This document shows, piece by piece, positions 17,602-27,470 of a stretch of DNA of 36,375 nucleotides. Numbering within the stretch: the first letter of the stretch is position 1; every line of letters starts with the position of its first letter. The notes beneath the pieces were generated by a model, which saw only the letters and a list, made by a program, of their open reading frames with translations, was not told the DNA's origin and did not search any database. The stretch is taken from contig JANXSM010000027.1 in NCBI GenBank assembly GCA_025352665.1, positions 1-36,375 on the forward strand, given 5' to 3'. Position numbers and translations under genes: made by a program. The DNA is from Rhodospirillales bacterium (GTDB lineage: Bacteria > Pseudomonadota > Alphaproteobacteria > Acetobacterales > Acetobacteraceae).

Positions 17602-18464
17602 GTGCCAAAGACTCAAACCCTCGCCTGGGCCGTGGCCTGGCCTCCCTGCTGGGCGATGCTGCCACGGCCTCAAACGCCCCGGCCGCAGCGATGGGTGTGA
17701 AGACCATTCCTGTGGAAATGCTCGAGCCAAGCCCGTTTCAGCCTCGCGGCGCTATGGATCCCACGGCATTGGGTGATTTGGTCGATTCCATTCGCGCTCG
17801 CGGCATTCTGCAACCGCTGCTCGCGCGACCACACCCGACCCTTGCGGGTCGCTTCCAAATTATTGCCGGAGAAAGGCGCTGGCGCGCCTCCCAGGAAGCC
17901 GGCCTGCACGAAGTACCCGTGTTGGTCCGCAATCTCACCGACATGGAAACCATGGCCGCCGCCCTGGTAGAAAACCTGCAGCGGCAGGACCTGAACGCTA
18001 TCGAGGAAGCCGAGGGCTACAAGCGTCTGGTCGAAGAGTTTAAGATGACGCAGGAGACCCTGGGAGAGGCGGTTGGCAAATCGCGCAGCCATATCGCCAA
18101 CACCATGCGCCTGCTCAATCTGCCTGCCACCGTGCGCAACGAGGTTCGCAACGGAGCGCTTTCGGCAGGCCATGCCCGTGCCCTGTTGGCGCATCCTGAG
18201 CCCGAGAAGGCCGCTCTCACCGTTATCTCGCGTGGCCTGAACGTGCGCCAGACCGAGGCACTGTCCAGCAAAAAGGCGGAGGGCGGCCTTTCCGCCACGG
18301 CCAAGGTAAAAGATCCCGAAACCGCGGCATTGGAACGCGATCTATCGCAACGCCTCGGCCTGAAGATCGATATCCACTTTGATGGTAAGGGCGGAGCTGT
18401 GCGGATCCTGTATCGCTCGCTTGACCAACTGGACGGGATTGTCAGCCTACTGAGCCGGGACTAG
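17598..18464 (+). CDS. parB: Chromosome-partitioning protein ParB
   Basis: This 288-residue ParB is a CTP-dependent clamp that loads at parS and spreads. Order: an N-terminal ParA-stimulating LGRGLASLLGD peptide, the CTPase region with QPRGAMDP, IIAGERRWRASQEAGL (GERRxRA, about residues 90-97) and AALVENLQRQDLNAIEEAEG, then the parS-reading helix-turn-helix TQETLGEAVGKSRSHIANTM, and a C-terminal dimer domain after an Ala/Lys linker. It is coupled to parA. The stop codon TAG (18462-18464) is part of the CTAG that begins a type B repeat, whose hairpin and T-tract follow at once. Confidence 0.97.
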   Translation: MSAKDSNPRLGRGLASLLGDAATASNAPAAAMGVKTIPVEMLEPSPFQPRGAMDPTALGDLVDSIRARGILQPLLARPHPTLAGRFQIIAGERRWRASQEAGLHEVPVLVRNLTDMETMAAALVENLQRQDLNAIEEAEGYKRLVEEFKMTQETLGEAVGKSRSHIANTMRLLNLPATVRNEVRNGALSAGHARALLAHPEPEKAALTVISRGLNVRQTEALSSKKAEGGLSATAKVKDPETAALERDLSQRLGLKIDIHFDGKGGAVRILYRSLDQLDGIVSLLSRD

Positions 18465-18515
18465 AGCGGGATGACGTATGATAGGCGACGTCATCCCGCT
18501 CTAGCTCTTTGTTTT
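18461..18515 (+). terminator. Hairpin with T-rich tract at the end of parB
   Basis: Perfect 17-bp arms (18461-18477 and 18488-18504) with a 10-nt loop are followed by CTCTTTGTTTT (18505-18515). On the plus strand this has the form of a Rho-independent terminator, directly at the parB stop codon. The structure comes from the type B repeat. Confidence 0.6.
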
Positions 18516-18583
18516 ATCACGTGGTTCAGACCTTTCGGTGATTCCACCTTCGGTCATCACGCTCTGGGACGATATCGCTCTAA
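18461..18583 (+). repeat. Type B repeat (complete)
   Basis: It begins CTAGAGCGGGATGACGT, has a 10-nt loop containing TAGGCG and closes with the exact reverse complement ACGTCATCCCGCTCTAG (18488-18504). A CTCTTTGTTTTATCACGTGG tract and a tail with CCTTCGGTCATCACGCTCT follow. It seems to end GATATCGCTCTAA (18571-18583), close to the type A end. Its first CTAG supplies the parB stop; its last four bases are shared with the reverse type A copy that follows. Confidence 0.8.
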
Positions 18584-18685
18584 ACCAATATCGCCTGAGG
18601 TTGAATCAACCACGCGATAAAATTGATCGATAAAACAAAAGGTTAGACCTTGACCGCTTCGGCTACCAGAAGCGCTCAGGCTCAA
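18580..18685 (-). repeat. Type A repeat, reverse copy between parB and holA
   Basis: Plus-strand reading is AACCAATATCGCCTGAGGTT, then GAATCAACCACGCGATAAAA, a TTGATCG and AAAACAAAAGG (a T-tract on the minus strand), then the hairpin half with CCGCTTCGGCTACCAGAAGC. Its orientation puts hairpin then T-tract downstream of holA, which is read on the minus strand. Terminal CTAGs have mutated (CTAA and CTCAA). Confidence 0.82.
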
Positions 18686-18718
18686 CCCTGTCCTCCCACG
18701 GTGCGCCACAACGTAAGC

Positions 18719-19744
18719 TCAGCGTGCCATTTCTCTACGCCGCGCCACCGCGGCACGCTGGGCCAAGCCGATGATCGCACTGCGGCACAGAACCTCTGCG
18801 GGTGCACCGGTGCGCTTGCAGGCCCGCTCCGCCTCCCACAACCGAGTGGCTGCCTGCTCCAGCGCCAACGCCGACCACAGCCGCACCGCCCGGCTGAACG
18901 CTGCCTCGCGACGAAAGAACACCGGCGGGCGGGCTGACTTCACGGCCTGGTCGACACTCGACCCTGCGTCCGCGGCCCCCCGAACACGGGCTAGGCGCTG
19001 GATATGCATCAACCCACCCCGCAACACGCTCACCGCCGCGGCGCCCTCAGACAGCGCCAATTCCAACGCACGGTCGGTCGCCACCACGTCGCCCTCTGTC
19101 GCCGCGAACAGCGCATCTTCGAGTGACAGTCCGGATTGATCGCCGACACAGGCGCGCGCCGCCGCGAGATCGACCACGCCGCCGATACCCACGTAAACTG
19201 CCAGTTTATCGATTTCGCTGCGCGTGACCGCCCGGTCCGCTCCGAGCTGATCGGAGAGATACTCCAACGCATCAGCCGCGACAGTCACACGATCTTGTGC
19301 CAATTGGCCTTTGACCAGACCCGGAATTGCGCGAGCCTCCATCGGATAGCAGGCGATCGCGTAACCAAGCTCGCTCTTTTCCATAAGCGCCTTGAGGCGC
19401 GACTTTGAGCCCAGCCCCGCGCCTTCGAGAACCAAAAAGGCAGACCCGAAAGCCGCCAGCGCTTTTTGCACGGCCGCGGTCGAGCCATCGGTTGCGTCCC
19501 GTACCCGTATGACCCGCCGGCCGCCCATGAGCGATTGTGATGCCATTTCGTCCGGAAGCTGGCCCACGGCATCGCGGTCCAGTTCAGTGACTTGGAATGG
19601 ATCGTTCAACGAACCCGCCACAGCACGAACCAGGCGTGTTGCCCATTCCCGGATCAGGCCAGCATCCTCGCCGTGCAGCAGCACGGCACGCGCGGCGCCG
19701 GGATCATCGAGGAAGGCCTCCACGCGTCGCGCGTCGAGCTTCAC
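18719..19744 (-). CDS. holA: DNA polymerase III subunit delta
   Basis: This 341-residue clamp-loader delta subunit opens the beta sliding clamp. It shows RAVLLHGEDAGLIREWATRL (degenerate P-loop region), MGGRRVIRVRDATDG, FLVLEGAGLGSKSRLKALME, and SGLSLEDALFAATEGDVVAT, typical of the family. Length fits. It lies 3 nt downstream of lptE. Gene order leuS-lptE-holA is conserved across many proteobacteria, which strengthens the call. It is convergent with parB, with repeats filling the gap. Confidence 0.93.
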   Translation of the reverse strand: MKLDARRVEAFLDDPGAARAVLLHGEDAGLIREWATRLVRAVAGSLNDPFQVTELDRDAVGQLPDEMASQSLMGGRRVIRVRDATDGSTAAVQKALAAFGSAFLVLEGAGLGSKSRLKALMEKSELGYAIACYPMEARAIPGLVKGQLAQDRVTVAADALEYLSDQLGADRAVTRSEIDKLAVYVGIGGVVDLAAARACVGDQSGLSLEDALFAATEGDVVATDRALELALSEGAAAVSVLRGGLMHIQRLARVRGAADAGSSVDQAVKSARPPVFFRREAAFSRAVRLWSALALEQAATRLWEAERACKRTGAPAEVLCRSAIIGLAQRAAVARRREMAR

Positions 19745-19747
19745 CGG

Positions 19748-20281
19748 CTAGCTGCCGGTCGGCTGGCTGTTGAAATAGGTGGCCAACTGCAAAGCCACCT
19801 GGTCGGCCACCGCTTCCGCCAATCGTCGCTGGGCGGCTTCGCTTGCGAGATCGGCATAGAAAAACTGCAGGTCGAGCGAGTTGAAACCGTCGGTCGAACG
19901 CGCGACCCCGTTGCTCAGCACCTTGCGTTGGGCATCCAACGACACCAAGGACCAAGCGGCGCTGGCAATGATGCGAATGCGCGTGGGGTTGCTGTCTTGG
20001 CGGTAAGCCAATGAGGTCTGGTTGATGACCATGCTACCGATCACGAGTTCATAGAGACGCACCCCGTTGGCGCCGCCGCGTTCCAGTCGATCCTGCAGCG
20101 CCTGGCGCAACAACTGGCCCGACCGCTCCGGTATAACGGCAACGTTGACCTGCGACAAACCTGCCAACGCCGGCGAAGCCATTCCCTGGCGCGGCCCATA
20201 GACCGGCTGGAACCCGCAAGACGGCAACAGGGCGAGAACCAGCATTGCAGCCAATGTGCGAAGAGCAATGCGTCGGTTCAT
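19748..20281 (-). CDS. lptE: LPS-assembly lipoprotein LptE
   Basis: This 177-residue outer-membrane lipoprotein plugs the LptD barrel for LPS export. The ATG at 20281 gives a signal peptide RRIALRTLAAMLVLALLP followed by a lipobox LPSC and CGFQPVYGP, the usual LptE N-terminus. The rest contains VNVAVIPERSGQLLRQALQD and RIIASAAWSLVSLDAQRKVL. It begins 4 nt after the leuS stop and is followed by holA. A start further upstream at 20326 would lie within leuS and would spoil the signal peptide. Confidence 0.92.
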   Translation of the reverse strand: MNRRIALRTLAAMLVLALLPSCGFQPVYGPRQGMASPALAGLSQVNVAVIPERSGQLLRQALQDRLERGGANGVRLYELVIGSMVINQTSLAYRQDSNPTRIRIIASAAWSLVSLDAQRKVLSNGVARSTDGFNSLDLQFFYADLASEAAQRRLAEAVADQVALQLATYFNSQPTGS

Positions 20282-20285
20282 CAAA

Positions 20286-22931
20286 CTATCCGGACACAAC
20301 AAAGTTGACGATACGGTTCGCCACATACACGCGCTTCACGATGCGTTTGCCCTCAAGCAGGCGCGCCACATTCGGCTCCGCCTCGGCGGCCGCGATCACG
20401 TCAGCTTCGGCAGCGCCAGGGGCGACCTCGATCTTGCCGCGTAGCTTGCCCATAACCTGCACCGCGATGGTAAACGCTTCGGCCGCTGTCAGCACGGGGT
20501 CAGCAACCGGCCAGCTCTGTTCGGCGAGCAAGCCGCCTGCGAAACCCGGCAACCGACTGGCGATCTCTTCGCCGAGATGCGGCATCATGGGCGAGATCAG
20601 CGCCGCCAACATCCTCATAGCCTCCAGCCGGGCCCAGGCCAGTCCTTCGGCCGTAGCGTCCGCCTCGGCCGCGCGCTCGGCCTCCGCGACCGCATTGGTG
20701 AACTCGTAGATTCGGGCAACCGCAACGTTGAAGGCAAGTCCGTCCAGCGCCTCGGTCACTGCTGCGATCGTTCGGTGCGTTGCACGGCGCAGCAGACGGG
20801 CCGCCGGAGCAAAGTTTTCTGGCATCGCTCCGACCGCGGCCGGGGCTGCCTCCACCAGTCGGAAAAGGCGTTGCGTGAACCGGTAGGCACCGATCACGCC
20901 GGTTTCCGTCCATTGCATGTCGCGCTCAGGGGGATTGTCGGACAGGATGAACCAGCGCGCCGTATCGGCACCGTAACGTGATATGATCGCCCCGGGATCG
21001 ACAGTGTTCCGCTTCGACTTCGACATCGCTTCGACCCTGCCGACCGTCACGACATCGCCGGTATCGCGCTGCACTGCCGAGCCGTCCTGCCGCCAATGTA
21101 CCTCTTCGGGATACAGCCAGCGCCCATCAGCGGATTTGTAACTCTCGTGGGTCACCATGCCTTGCGTGAACAGGCCGTCGAACGGTTCACGCACGGATAG
21201 ATGGCCGGTCTGTTTCATCGCCCGGGTGAAATATCGAGAATACAGCAGGTGCAGGATGGCGTGCTCGATACCACCGATATACTGGTCCACCGGCAGCCAG
21301 TGATCCACAGCCGCCCGAACCACTGGCGCGTCGGCATGCGGGCTGCAAAACCTTGCGAAATACCAGGAGCTATCCACGAACGTATCAAACGTGTCAGTTT
21401 CACGAACGGCTGGCGCACTGCATCGCGGGCAGGTCACGTGCTTCCAGGTCGGATGATGGTCCAGCGGATTGCCGGGCCGATCGAAGGTCACGTCATCGGG
21501 CAGAATCACAGGCAGGTCTGCCGCCGGCACCGGTACCACGCCACAGACCTGGCAATGAATGACCGGGATCGGGCAGCCCCAGTAGCGCTGGCGCGACACG
21601 CCCCAATCGCGCAGCCGCCAGTTCACCACGCCTGCGCCCGCGCCGATCCGGACCAGTTCAGCAATGGCCGCCACCCGCGCTGCCTCGGGCGTCAGGCCAT
21701 CGAGGAAACCCGAGCGGATCAGAACGCCATCACCGTCATAGGCCTTGGTGCCAACGTCAAAATTTGCCGCATCCGCATCCGGCGGGCACACCACCGCCAC
21801 GACGGGGAGGTCGTATTTGCGCGCGAAATCGAGATCGCGCTGGTCATGCGCGGGGCATCCAAAAATCGCGCCGGTGCCGTATTCCATCAGCACGAAATTC
21901 GCAATCCACACCGGGTGGCGTTGCCCCGTGAACGGGTTGACCACCTCGAACCCGGTCGGATAGCCGCGTTTCTCCAGCGTCTCCAACACGGCCTCGCTGG
22001 TGCCCTTGCTCTGGCATTCGGCGATGAAGGCCGCCGCCTGCGGATCGCGCGCCGCCACCGCCGCTGCCAGCGGGTGCTCGGCGGCAATCGCCAGGAACGA
22101 CATGCCGAACAAGGTGTCCGGCCGGGTGGTGTAAACCTCGACGTCCTCGATCGCGCTGTCGCCGCCGGACTGCGCGTCGGTCAGGGCGAACTTCAGCCGC
22201 GCGCCCTCGCTCCGGCCGATCCAGTTCGCCTGCATCAGCCGCACGCGCTCCGGCCAACGCTTCAGATCGTCCAACGCCTGCAACAGATCGGGCGCGGCAT
22301 CGGTAATCCGCAAAACCCATTGCGACAGCCGCTTTTTTTCGACCAGGGCACCGGAGCGCCAGCCGCGCCCGTCGATCACCTGTTCGTTAGCCAGCACCGT
22401 GTTGTCGACGGGGTCCCAGTTCACCCAGGCATCCCGGCGCTCGGCCAGGCCTGCTGCCAGCATGTCAAGGAACAGCTTCTGCTGGTGGCCATAGTAGCTG
22501 GGGTCGCAGGTCGCGAATTCGCGAGTCCAGTCCAGAGACAAACCCATGCGCCGCAGCTCGGTGCGCATCGCGGCGATGTTGTCCCAGGTCCATTTCGCCG
22601 GGTGAATGCCGCGCTCGCGCGCCGCGTTTTCCGCCGGCAGGCCGAACGCGTCCCAGCCCATCGGGTGCAGAACCGAAAACCCGCGGGCGCGTTTGTATCG
22701 TGCGACAACATCGCCCAGCGTGTAGTTGCGCACATGCCCCATGTGGATCTTCCCGCTCGGATACGGGAACATTTCAAGAACATAATATTTGGGACGTCCA
22801 TCGGTTGGAACGTCCTCGACCCGGAAACATCCGGACGCCTCCCAGGCCGCCTGCCAACGTGGCTCGGCAGCACGGAAATCATACCGCGGTCCGTCCGCCG
22901 TCATCATCTCGGTCGTCGTGTCAGAATTCAT
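20286..22931 (-). CDS. leuS: Leucyl-tRNA synthetase
   Basis: This 881-residue class I synthetase charges tRNA-Leu. It has the HIGH-type motif in [20 protein letters not shown], the CP1 editing domain with [20 protein letters not shown], the zinc-ribbon-like region [20 protein letters not shown], the [11 protein letters not shown] segment, and the KMSKS-type [17 protein letters not shown]-terminal anticodon-binding and leucine-specific region completes it. Start 22931 is preferred, although MMTADG at 22907 is also possible. It leads leuS-lptE-holA. Confidence 0.96.
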   Translation of the reverse strand: MNSDTTTEMMTADGPRYDFRAAEPRWQAAWEASGCFRVEDVPTDGRPKYYVLEMFPYPSGKIHMGHVRNYTLGDVVARYKRARGFSVLHPMGWDAFGLPAENAARERGIHPAKWTWDNIAAMRTELRRMGLSLDWTREFATCDPSYYGHQQKLFLDMLAAGLAERRDAWVNWDPVDNTVLANEQVIDGRGWRSGALVEKKRLSQWVLRITDAAPDLLQALDDLKRWPERVRLMQANWIGRSEGARLKFALTDAQSGGDSAIEDVEVYTTRPDTLFGMSFLAIAAEHPLAAAVAARDPQAAAFIAECQSKGTSEAVLETLEKRGYPTGFEVVNPFTGQRHPVWIANFVLMEYGTGAIFGCPAHDQRDLDFARKYDLPVVAVVCPPDADAANFDVGTKAYDGDGVLIRSGFLDGLTPEAARVAAIAELVRIGAGAGVVNWRLRDWGVSRQRYWGCPIPVIHCQVCGVVPVPAADLPVILPDDVTFDRPGNPLDHHPTWKHVTCPRCSAPAVRETDTFDTFVDSSWYFARFCSPHADAPVVRAAVDHWLPVDQYIGGIEHAILHLLYSRYFTRAMKQTGHLSVREPFDGLFTQGMVTHESYKSADGRWLYPEEVHWRQDGSAVQRDTGDVVTVGRVEAMSKSKRNTVDPGAIISRYGADTARWFILSDNPPERDMQWTETGVIGAYRFTQRLFRLVEAAPAAVGAMPENFAPAARLLRRATHRTIAAVTEALDGLAFNVAVARIYEFTNAVAEAERAAEADATAEGLAWARLEAMRMLAALISPMMPHLGEEIASRLPGFAGGLLAEQSWPVADPVLTAAEAFTIAVQVMGKLRGKIEVAPGAAEADVIAAAEAEPNVARLLEGKRIVKRVYVANRIVNFVVSG

Positions 22932-23002
22932 CGTGCCATCAGCAGTGCAAAGAAACATCCAATGTATCCGTCAGATCCCCCCCGACGGCAACCGGCCCAC
23001 CA

Positions 23003-23471
23003 TCAAATCAGTCGCAGACGACGGAGCCGATATATCAGGCCTGCGATGGAAATGGCCATCAGCCCAATGGTGAACAGGAATCCCCTGTGATTTTCCTTCC
23101 ATGGCAGACCTTTGAGATTCATGCCGAACACGCCGCTGATCAGGGAGAGCGGCAGCTCAACCGCTGAGGGCACCGAAAGCAGCATCAGCCGCCGATTGGT
23201 CTTTTCCATTTCCGAGAGCCGATTTCGTCCTGTAACGCTCGGGCACGTTCCGGTGGGGCGATCAGGTCGGCTTTTCACCAGGCATATGCACCAGCAGAGC
23301 GCCCAACTCCTGCGTCTGTCGCAGCAGTCGGGTCGCATTGCGGCGAATGACGCCCAGGGCCTCTAGGTCGCCGGTATCCTCGTCATCGTCGAGCGGTTCG
23401 TCCTCCACGACATCAAGCCTGGCGGACAGGGGCTCGTGCAACGAGAGCGTCGCGCGATGACCCGACGCCAC
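23003..23471 (-). pseudogene. Decayed CorA/ZntB-type metal transporter remnant
   Basis: Two minus-strand frames carry pieces of one CorA-family protein. The upstream piece (23471-23262) has SARLDVVEDEPLDDDEDTGD then EALGVIRRNATRLLRQTQEL, like the central coiled-coil of ZntB/CorA. The downstream piece, in another frame up to 23003, has RLSEMEKTNRRLMLLSVPSA, the first membrane helix, the GMN pore signature in SGVFGMNLKGLPWKE, and a second helix ending RLRRLRLI. The large N-terminal cytoplasmic domain is missing, a frameshift lies near 23262-23290 and part of the coiled-coil seems lost. It cannot make a working channel. It lies between leuS and trxA. Confidence 0.75.
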
Positions 23472-23511
23472 TCAACCGGACGGTGACGTTACGCGGACGG
23501 GCGCCGCAGGT

Positions 23512-23838
23512 TCAGACCTGGTCGGCGACCCACTGCTTCAGCACGCTTTTGGGCGCAGCCCCGACCTTTTTGGAAACCGGCTTGCCGTCCTTGAACAGGA
23601 TCAGCGTCGGGATACCGGTGACGGCATAGTCGTTGGGGGTCTGCGGATTGTCGTCGATGTTGACCTTGGCCACGGTCAGCTTGCCAGCGAACTCGGCGCT
23701 GATCTCTTCGAGGGCGGGGCCAATCGCCTTGCACGGGCCGCACCATTCCGCCCAGAAATCGACCAGCACGAGGCCCTTGGCCGCGAGTACGTCGGTGGCG
23801 AAGCTGGCATCGGTGACGGCAACGGTGGATGAGCTCAT
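23512..23838 (-). CDS. trxA: Thioredoxin
   Basis: This 108-residue thioredoxin-1-type protein is a cytoplasmic dithiol reductant. The active site is Cys33-Gly-Pro-Cys36 in [20 protein letters not shown]; the cis-Pro is in [13 protein letters not shown], and [16 protein letters not shown] precedes it. The ATG at 23838 gives the normal length, with AAGG upstream. It follows addA, as in many alphaproteobacteria, with a type A repeat in the gap. Confidence 0.96.
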   Translation of the reverse strand: MSSSTVAVTDASFATDVLAAKGLVLVDFWAEWCGPCKAIGPALEEISAEFAGKLTVAKVNIDDNPQTPNDYAVTGIPTLILFKDGKPVSKKVGAAPKSVLKQWVADQV

Positions 23839-23913
23839 TGGGGCAAGGCCTTTCAAGACGTTTGGCATCGATGTGGGACGGTCGGGCAGAATGATCAAGC
23901 AGCCGCCGCTGCG

Positions 23914-24020
23914 CTAGAGCCTGATCGCTTCTGGTAGGCGAAGCGCTCAGGCTCTGGCCTTTCGTTTTACCGGGCAATTTTATCGCACGGTTGGTTCAAC
24001 CTCGGGCGATATTGCTCTAG
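23914..24020 (+). repeat. Type A repeat (complete, 107 bp) between addA and trxA
   Basis: It is bounded by CTAGAGC (23914-23920) and GCTCTAG (24014-24020). The hairpin arms CTAGAGCCTGATCGCTTC and GAAGCGCTCAGGCTCTGG enclose TGGTAGGC. The tail is GCAATTTTATCGCACGGTTG then GTTCAACCTCGGGCGATATT. It encodes the last dozen codons and the stop of addA on the opposite strand. Here hairpin and T-tract point away from both neighbours (both genes are on the minus strand), so it should not end their transcription. Confidence 0.92.
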
Positions 24021-27000
24021 GTGCATGGATGTCGACCAACGCAGCCGGCAGTTCCATGACCGAAGCCCCCACCGTCCAGACCAGCAGGCAGCGGATCGGA
24101 CGGCCGGGATAGATGGCCGAAAGCACAGCCCGATAGGCGGCCATCTGGCGCAGATAGAGGACCGGCGTGTCTTCGAGCCGGGCCGGCGGGGCACGATGGG
24201 TCTTGTAGTCGGCGAGCAGGATCTCGTGCGGCAGGATGGCAAGCCGGTCGATCAGCCCGCCGATGACCTGGCCCGCGACGACGCCGCTGAGCGGCACCTC
24301 GGCCTGTCCAGCCGGTCCGAACAACAGGGCGAGCATGGGATGGTCGAGCACGGCCAGCACCTCGCCAGCGAGCCTGACTGGGTCGTCGACACCGAGGCCG
24401 GGCTGGTCGAGGTAGGCGAGGGCTGCAATTTCGCGCTCGTCCTCCGCCAGGTCCGGCAAATGCTGGAGCAGCGTGTGCACCAGCTGGCCGCGCCGGAAAC
24501 GGGCGCCGGTGGCATCGCGGGTGGCGAGCGGAGAAGCCGCCTGCGGAACATTGCCGAGTTCAACGCCCTCCGGCCGGCTGGGGGCGAGCGGCTGCGGCAG
24601 CGCCGGCTCGGGGGGTGGCGGTGACGGGTGCCAGCCAGGTGCCGCACCTGCCCAGGCGGGCAGGCTGTGCGGGACGATGGCTGCGGCGCTGCGGTCCCGT
24701 GTCGGGTCGCCGGACTGGGGGCTTGCGTGGCTGCATCGTTCCCCCTCCCAGGGCTCGGCAATCACGTCGAACGGGGCTGCGTCTGCGCCCAGCGCCTCGA
24801 AGCCGCGGGCGACGTGGCTGTACCAGCATGTGTCCGGGACATTCCCCTTGGTCTGCCAGCCGCACACCAGCAGACGATCCTCGGCGCGGGTGAGAGCCAC
24901 ATAGAGCAGACGGTTCTGCTCCTCGGCCTGCCTGGCGACGAGCTCGGCGCGCAGATTGCGGGCAGCGGCACAGCTCAGCTCCTTGCGCGGCGCCCAGACC
25001 GGCAAAGCAAGGCCCGTTTCATCATCCGCCAACCACAGCACTCGCTCGTCCTCCGGCGGCAGCGAAGCGGTATCGGGCAAGATCACCAAGGGCGCCTGCA
25101 ATCCCTTGGCGCCATGCACGGTCATGATCCGCACTGCGTCGAACCCCTCGCCGCCGGGCCCCTCGGCCTCGCGCTTCACCTCGGCGGCGGATTGGCGAAG
25201 CCAGTGCAGGAAGCTCTGCAGCGACGGCGCATGGGTTTGGGCGTGACGCAGGCTGGCGGCGAGCAATTCATCGACGGGTTCGGCGGCTTCCGGCCCCAAT
25301 CGGGCGAACAGCCGGGCGCGGCCACCGAGCGGGCCCAGCGCCTCACTCAGAAGGGCGTGCGGGCTTGCGTGGTCAACCCGGCGGAACAGCATGTCGATGA
25401 AACGATACGCGGCGCGGCATTCCGGAGCCGGGCTGTGCGACAGCGCCTGCCACAGCGTTGCGGGGCGGCCAGCGGCCAGCGCCATCAGCTGGTCGTCGGA
25501 CAATCCACCCAGCGGCGAGGTCAACACGCAAGCCAGGGAAAGATCGTCCTGCGGCAGCAACAGCGTGTCGCACAGAGCCATGAGATCGGCGACGGCAGGC
25601 TGCTCGGTCAGCACCATGCGATCCAGGCCTGCCACCGGCACGCCGCGCGATTTCAAGGCACGCACCAACGCAGGGGCGAAGGCGTTGCGCCGACGCAGCA
25701 GCACCAGGATGTCACCGGCCGCAAGGTCGCGCCCCTTGCTCTCCAAACGCACACCCGTGGTGGTCTGTGTGCGAATCCAATCCGCCAGCGCGTCCGCCAG
25801 GCGCTGCATGGCGCTGACTTGGCGCAAGTTGCGATCCGGGATCACCCAGGGTTCCAGGCTCGGCGCATCGGGCTTGGGCGTGAGCGGCCACAGCTCCACC
25901 TGCCCGGCATGGCGGCTGCGTTCGGGGATGTGCTGCAGCGCGCCGGGCTCGGTGACCCCCGCTGCTGCGAGGGGATTGGCGAACACCGCATCCACCAGAT
26001 CCAGCACGGGTGCGGTCGAGCGGAACGACACGTCCAAGGTCACGTCTCGCCACGTCTGGCCGCTGTCCTCGACACGCCGGCGCAGCACCTTGCGCCAGAA
26101 CTCGAACGCATCAGGATCGGCACCCTGGAAACCGTAGATCGACTGCTTGCGGTCGCCCACGGCAAACACCGTGCGGGCGCCCTCACGCGCCCCGTCGCCG
26201 GTAAAGAAATCAGCCGTCAGTCGCCCGGCAATATCCCATTGCGCCGGCGCCGTGTCTTGCACCTCGTCGAGCAGCAAGTGGTCGAGCCCGCCATCCAGTT
26301 TAAACAGCACCCAGGCGGCGCCAGGATCGACCAGCAGGCCGGCGGTGCGCGCGATCAGATCGTCGTAGTCGAGCCGCCCGGTCGCGGCCTTGGCCTGACT
26401 GTAAAGCTGGGTCACGGGCGTTGCGAGGTCGAGCAAGCTGGCGGTGAGATCGGCGACGGTTGCAGCCTGCCAGCCGTCCTCGATGGCGCGGATGCGAACT
26501 TGCTCGGCGGCGATGCAGGTTTTGAACTCCGGCAGGCTCGGCTCCAGCTTGGCGTTGACGAAGGTGGAATGCTTGCGGTCCTCGCCGGCCTTGGTGAAGA
26601 ACTCCTCGCGCCAGGCGCCCCAGTTCTCCTCGCGCAGATCGGCCTGCAGCGACATCCAGTCCAGCAACCGCTGCGCCTTGGCAGCGACTGCCGGGCTGCC
26701 CTTTCGTGCTGCGACACCGACGCATTCGCGCAAGTCGTGCTCGGCCTGCCAGATCGCGTGCGCCCCGAGCTGCCCTGGCGTGGTGGCGCCGAGCACCCGT
26801 CGCAGGCGCTGGCGGATCAGGTCGGGCCCAAGCGCTGCCACAGCGTCGAGCCGGTTGCGATCGCGCTGCAACCGTTCGACCAGATTGCCGAACCCATCGA
26901 GCGACACGAGCCCCGCGAGGCTTTCCAGCGCCGCCCGCCGCTCCGGCGTGTGGGCGCGGCCCAGCATGGTCTCACGCGCCGCCTGCCAGGCGATCGCGGT

Positions 27001-27459
27001 GTCGCGCTCGTCGACCAGTTCAAAATGCGGCGAAAGCTGCGCCTCCAGCGGAAACCGCCGCAGCAGCGACTGGCAGAACGCGTGAATGGTGCCGATGCGC
27101 ATGCCGCCTGGCAGATCGAGCACCCGGGCGAACAGCGCGCGCGCGGTGCGGGTCGTCTCATCGGTCGGGTCGACGCCAATCTCGCTCAGCTGCTGGCGAA
27201 GATCCGCCGCGTCCAGGCTCACCCAGCGGCCGAGCACGCGTTGCAGCCGCAGCGCCATCTCGGCCGCCGCCGCCTTGGTGAAAGTAAGGCACTGAATACG
27301 CTCCGGCCGCGCCCCTGCCAGCATCAGCCGCAGCAGCCGGTCGGTCAGCAGCTTGGTCTTGCCCGAGCCGGCGGAGGCCGCGACGAACGCGGAAACCATG
27401 GGGTCCGACGCCACTTGCTGGGCCTGCGAGGCGCGTTCGCCGGGAGACAGCGCGGCCAT
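23980..27459 (-). CDS. addA: AddA subunit of the AddAB helicase-nuclease
   Basis: This 1159-residue UvrD-like helicase with a C-terminal nuclease domain processes double-strand breaks for RecA. Motifs in order: VAASAGSGKTKLLTDRLLRL (Walker A), CLTFTKAAAAEMALRLQRVL, LLLDEVQDTAPAQWDIAGRL (Walker B), VFAVGDRKQSIYGFQGADPD, VSFRSTAPVLDLVD, MTVHGAKGLQAPLVILPDT, LYVALTRAEDRLLVCGW, then GGLIDRLAILPHEILLADYK with the PD-(D/E)xK nuclease core. ATG 27459 is used; GTG 27468 is also possible. Its last about twelve residues (RAISPEVEPTVR) and TAA stop are read from the type A repeat. Confidence 0.95.
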   Translation of the reverse strand: MAALSPGERASQAQQVASDPMVSAFVAASAGSGKTKLLTDRLLRLMLAGARPERIQCLTFTKAAAAEMALRLQRVLGRWVSLDAADLRQQLSEIGVDPTDETTRTARALFARVLDLPGGMRIGTIHAFCQSLLRRFPLEAQLSPHFELVDERDTAIAWQAARETMLGRAHTPERRAALESLAGLVSLDGFGNLVERLQRDRNRLDAVAALGPDLIRQRLRRVLGATTPGQLGAHAIWQAEHDLRECVGVAARKGSPAVAAKAQRLLDWMSLQADLREENWGAWREEFFTKAGEDRKHSTFVNAKLEPSLPEFKTCIAAEQVRIRAIEDGWQAATVADLTASLLDLATPVTQLYSQAKAATGRLDYDDLIARTAGLLVDPGAAWVLFKLDGGLDHLLLDEVQDTAPAQWDIAGRLTADFFTGDGAREGARTVFAVGDRKQSIYGFQGADPDAFEFWRKVLRRRVEDSGQTWRDVTLDVSFRSTAPVLDLVDAVFANPLAAAGVTEPGALQHIPERSRHAGQVELWPLTPKPDAPSLEPWVIPDRNLRQVSAMQRLADALADWIRTQTTTGVRLESKGRDLAAGDILVLLRRRNAFAPALVRALKSRGVPVAGLDRMVLTEQPAVADLMALCDTLLLPQDDLSLACVLTSPLGGLSDDQLMALAAGRPATLWQALSHSPAPECRAAYRFIDMLFRRVDHASPHALLSEALGPLGGRARLFARLGPEAAEPVDELLAASLRHAQTHAPSLQSFLHWLRQSAAEVKREAEGPGGEGFDAVRIMTVHGAKGLQAPLVILPDTASLPPEDERVLWLADDETGLALPVWAPRKELSCAAARNLRAELVARQAEEQNRLLYVALTRAEDRLLVCGWQTKGNVPDTCWYSHVARGFEALGADAAPFDVIAEPWEGERCSHASPQSGDPTRDRSAAAIVPHSLPAWAGAAPGWHPSPPPPEPALPQPLAPSRPEGVELGNVPQAASPLATRDATGARFRRGQLVHTLLQHLPDLAEDEREIAALAYLDQPGLGVDDPVRLAGEVLAVLDHPMLALLFGPAGQAEVPLSGVVAGQVIGGLIDRLAILPHEILLADYKTHRAPPARLEDTPVLYLRQMAAYRAVLSAIYPGRPIRCLLVWTVGASVMELPAALVDIHAPRAISPEVEPTVR

Positions 27460-27470
27460 GGAAACCACGT

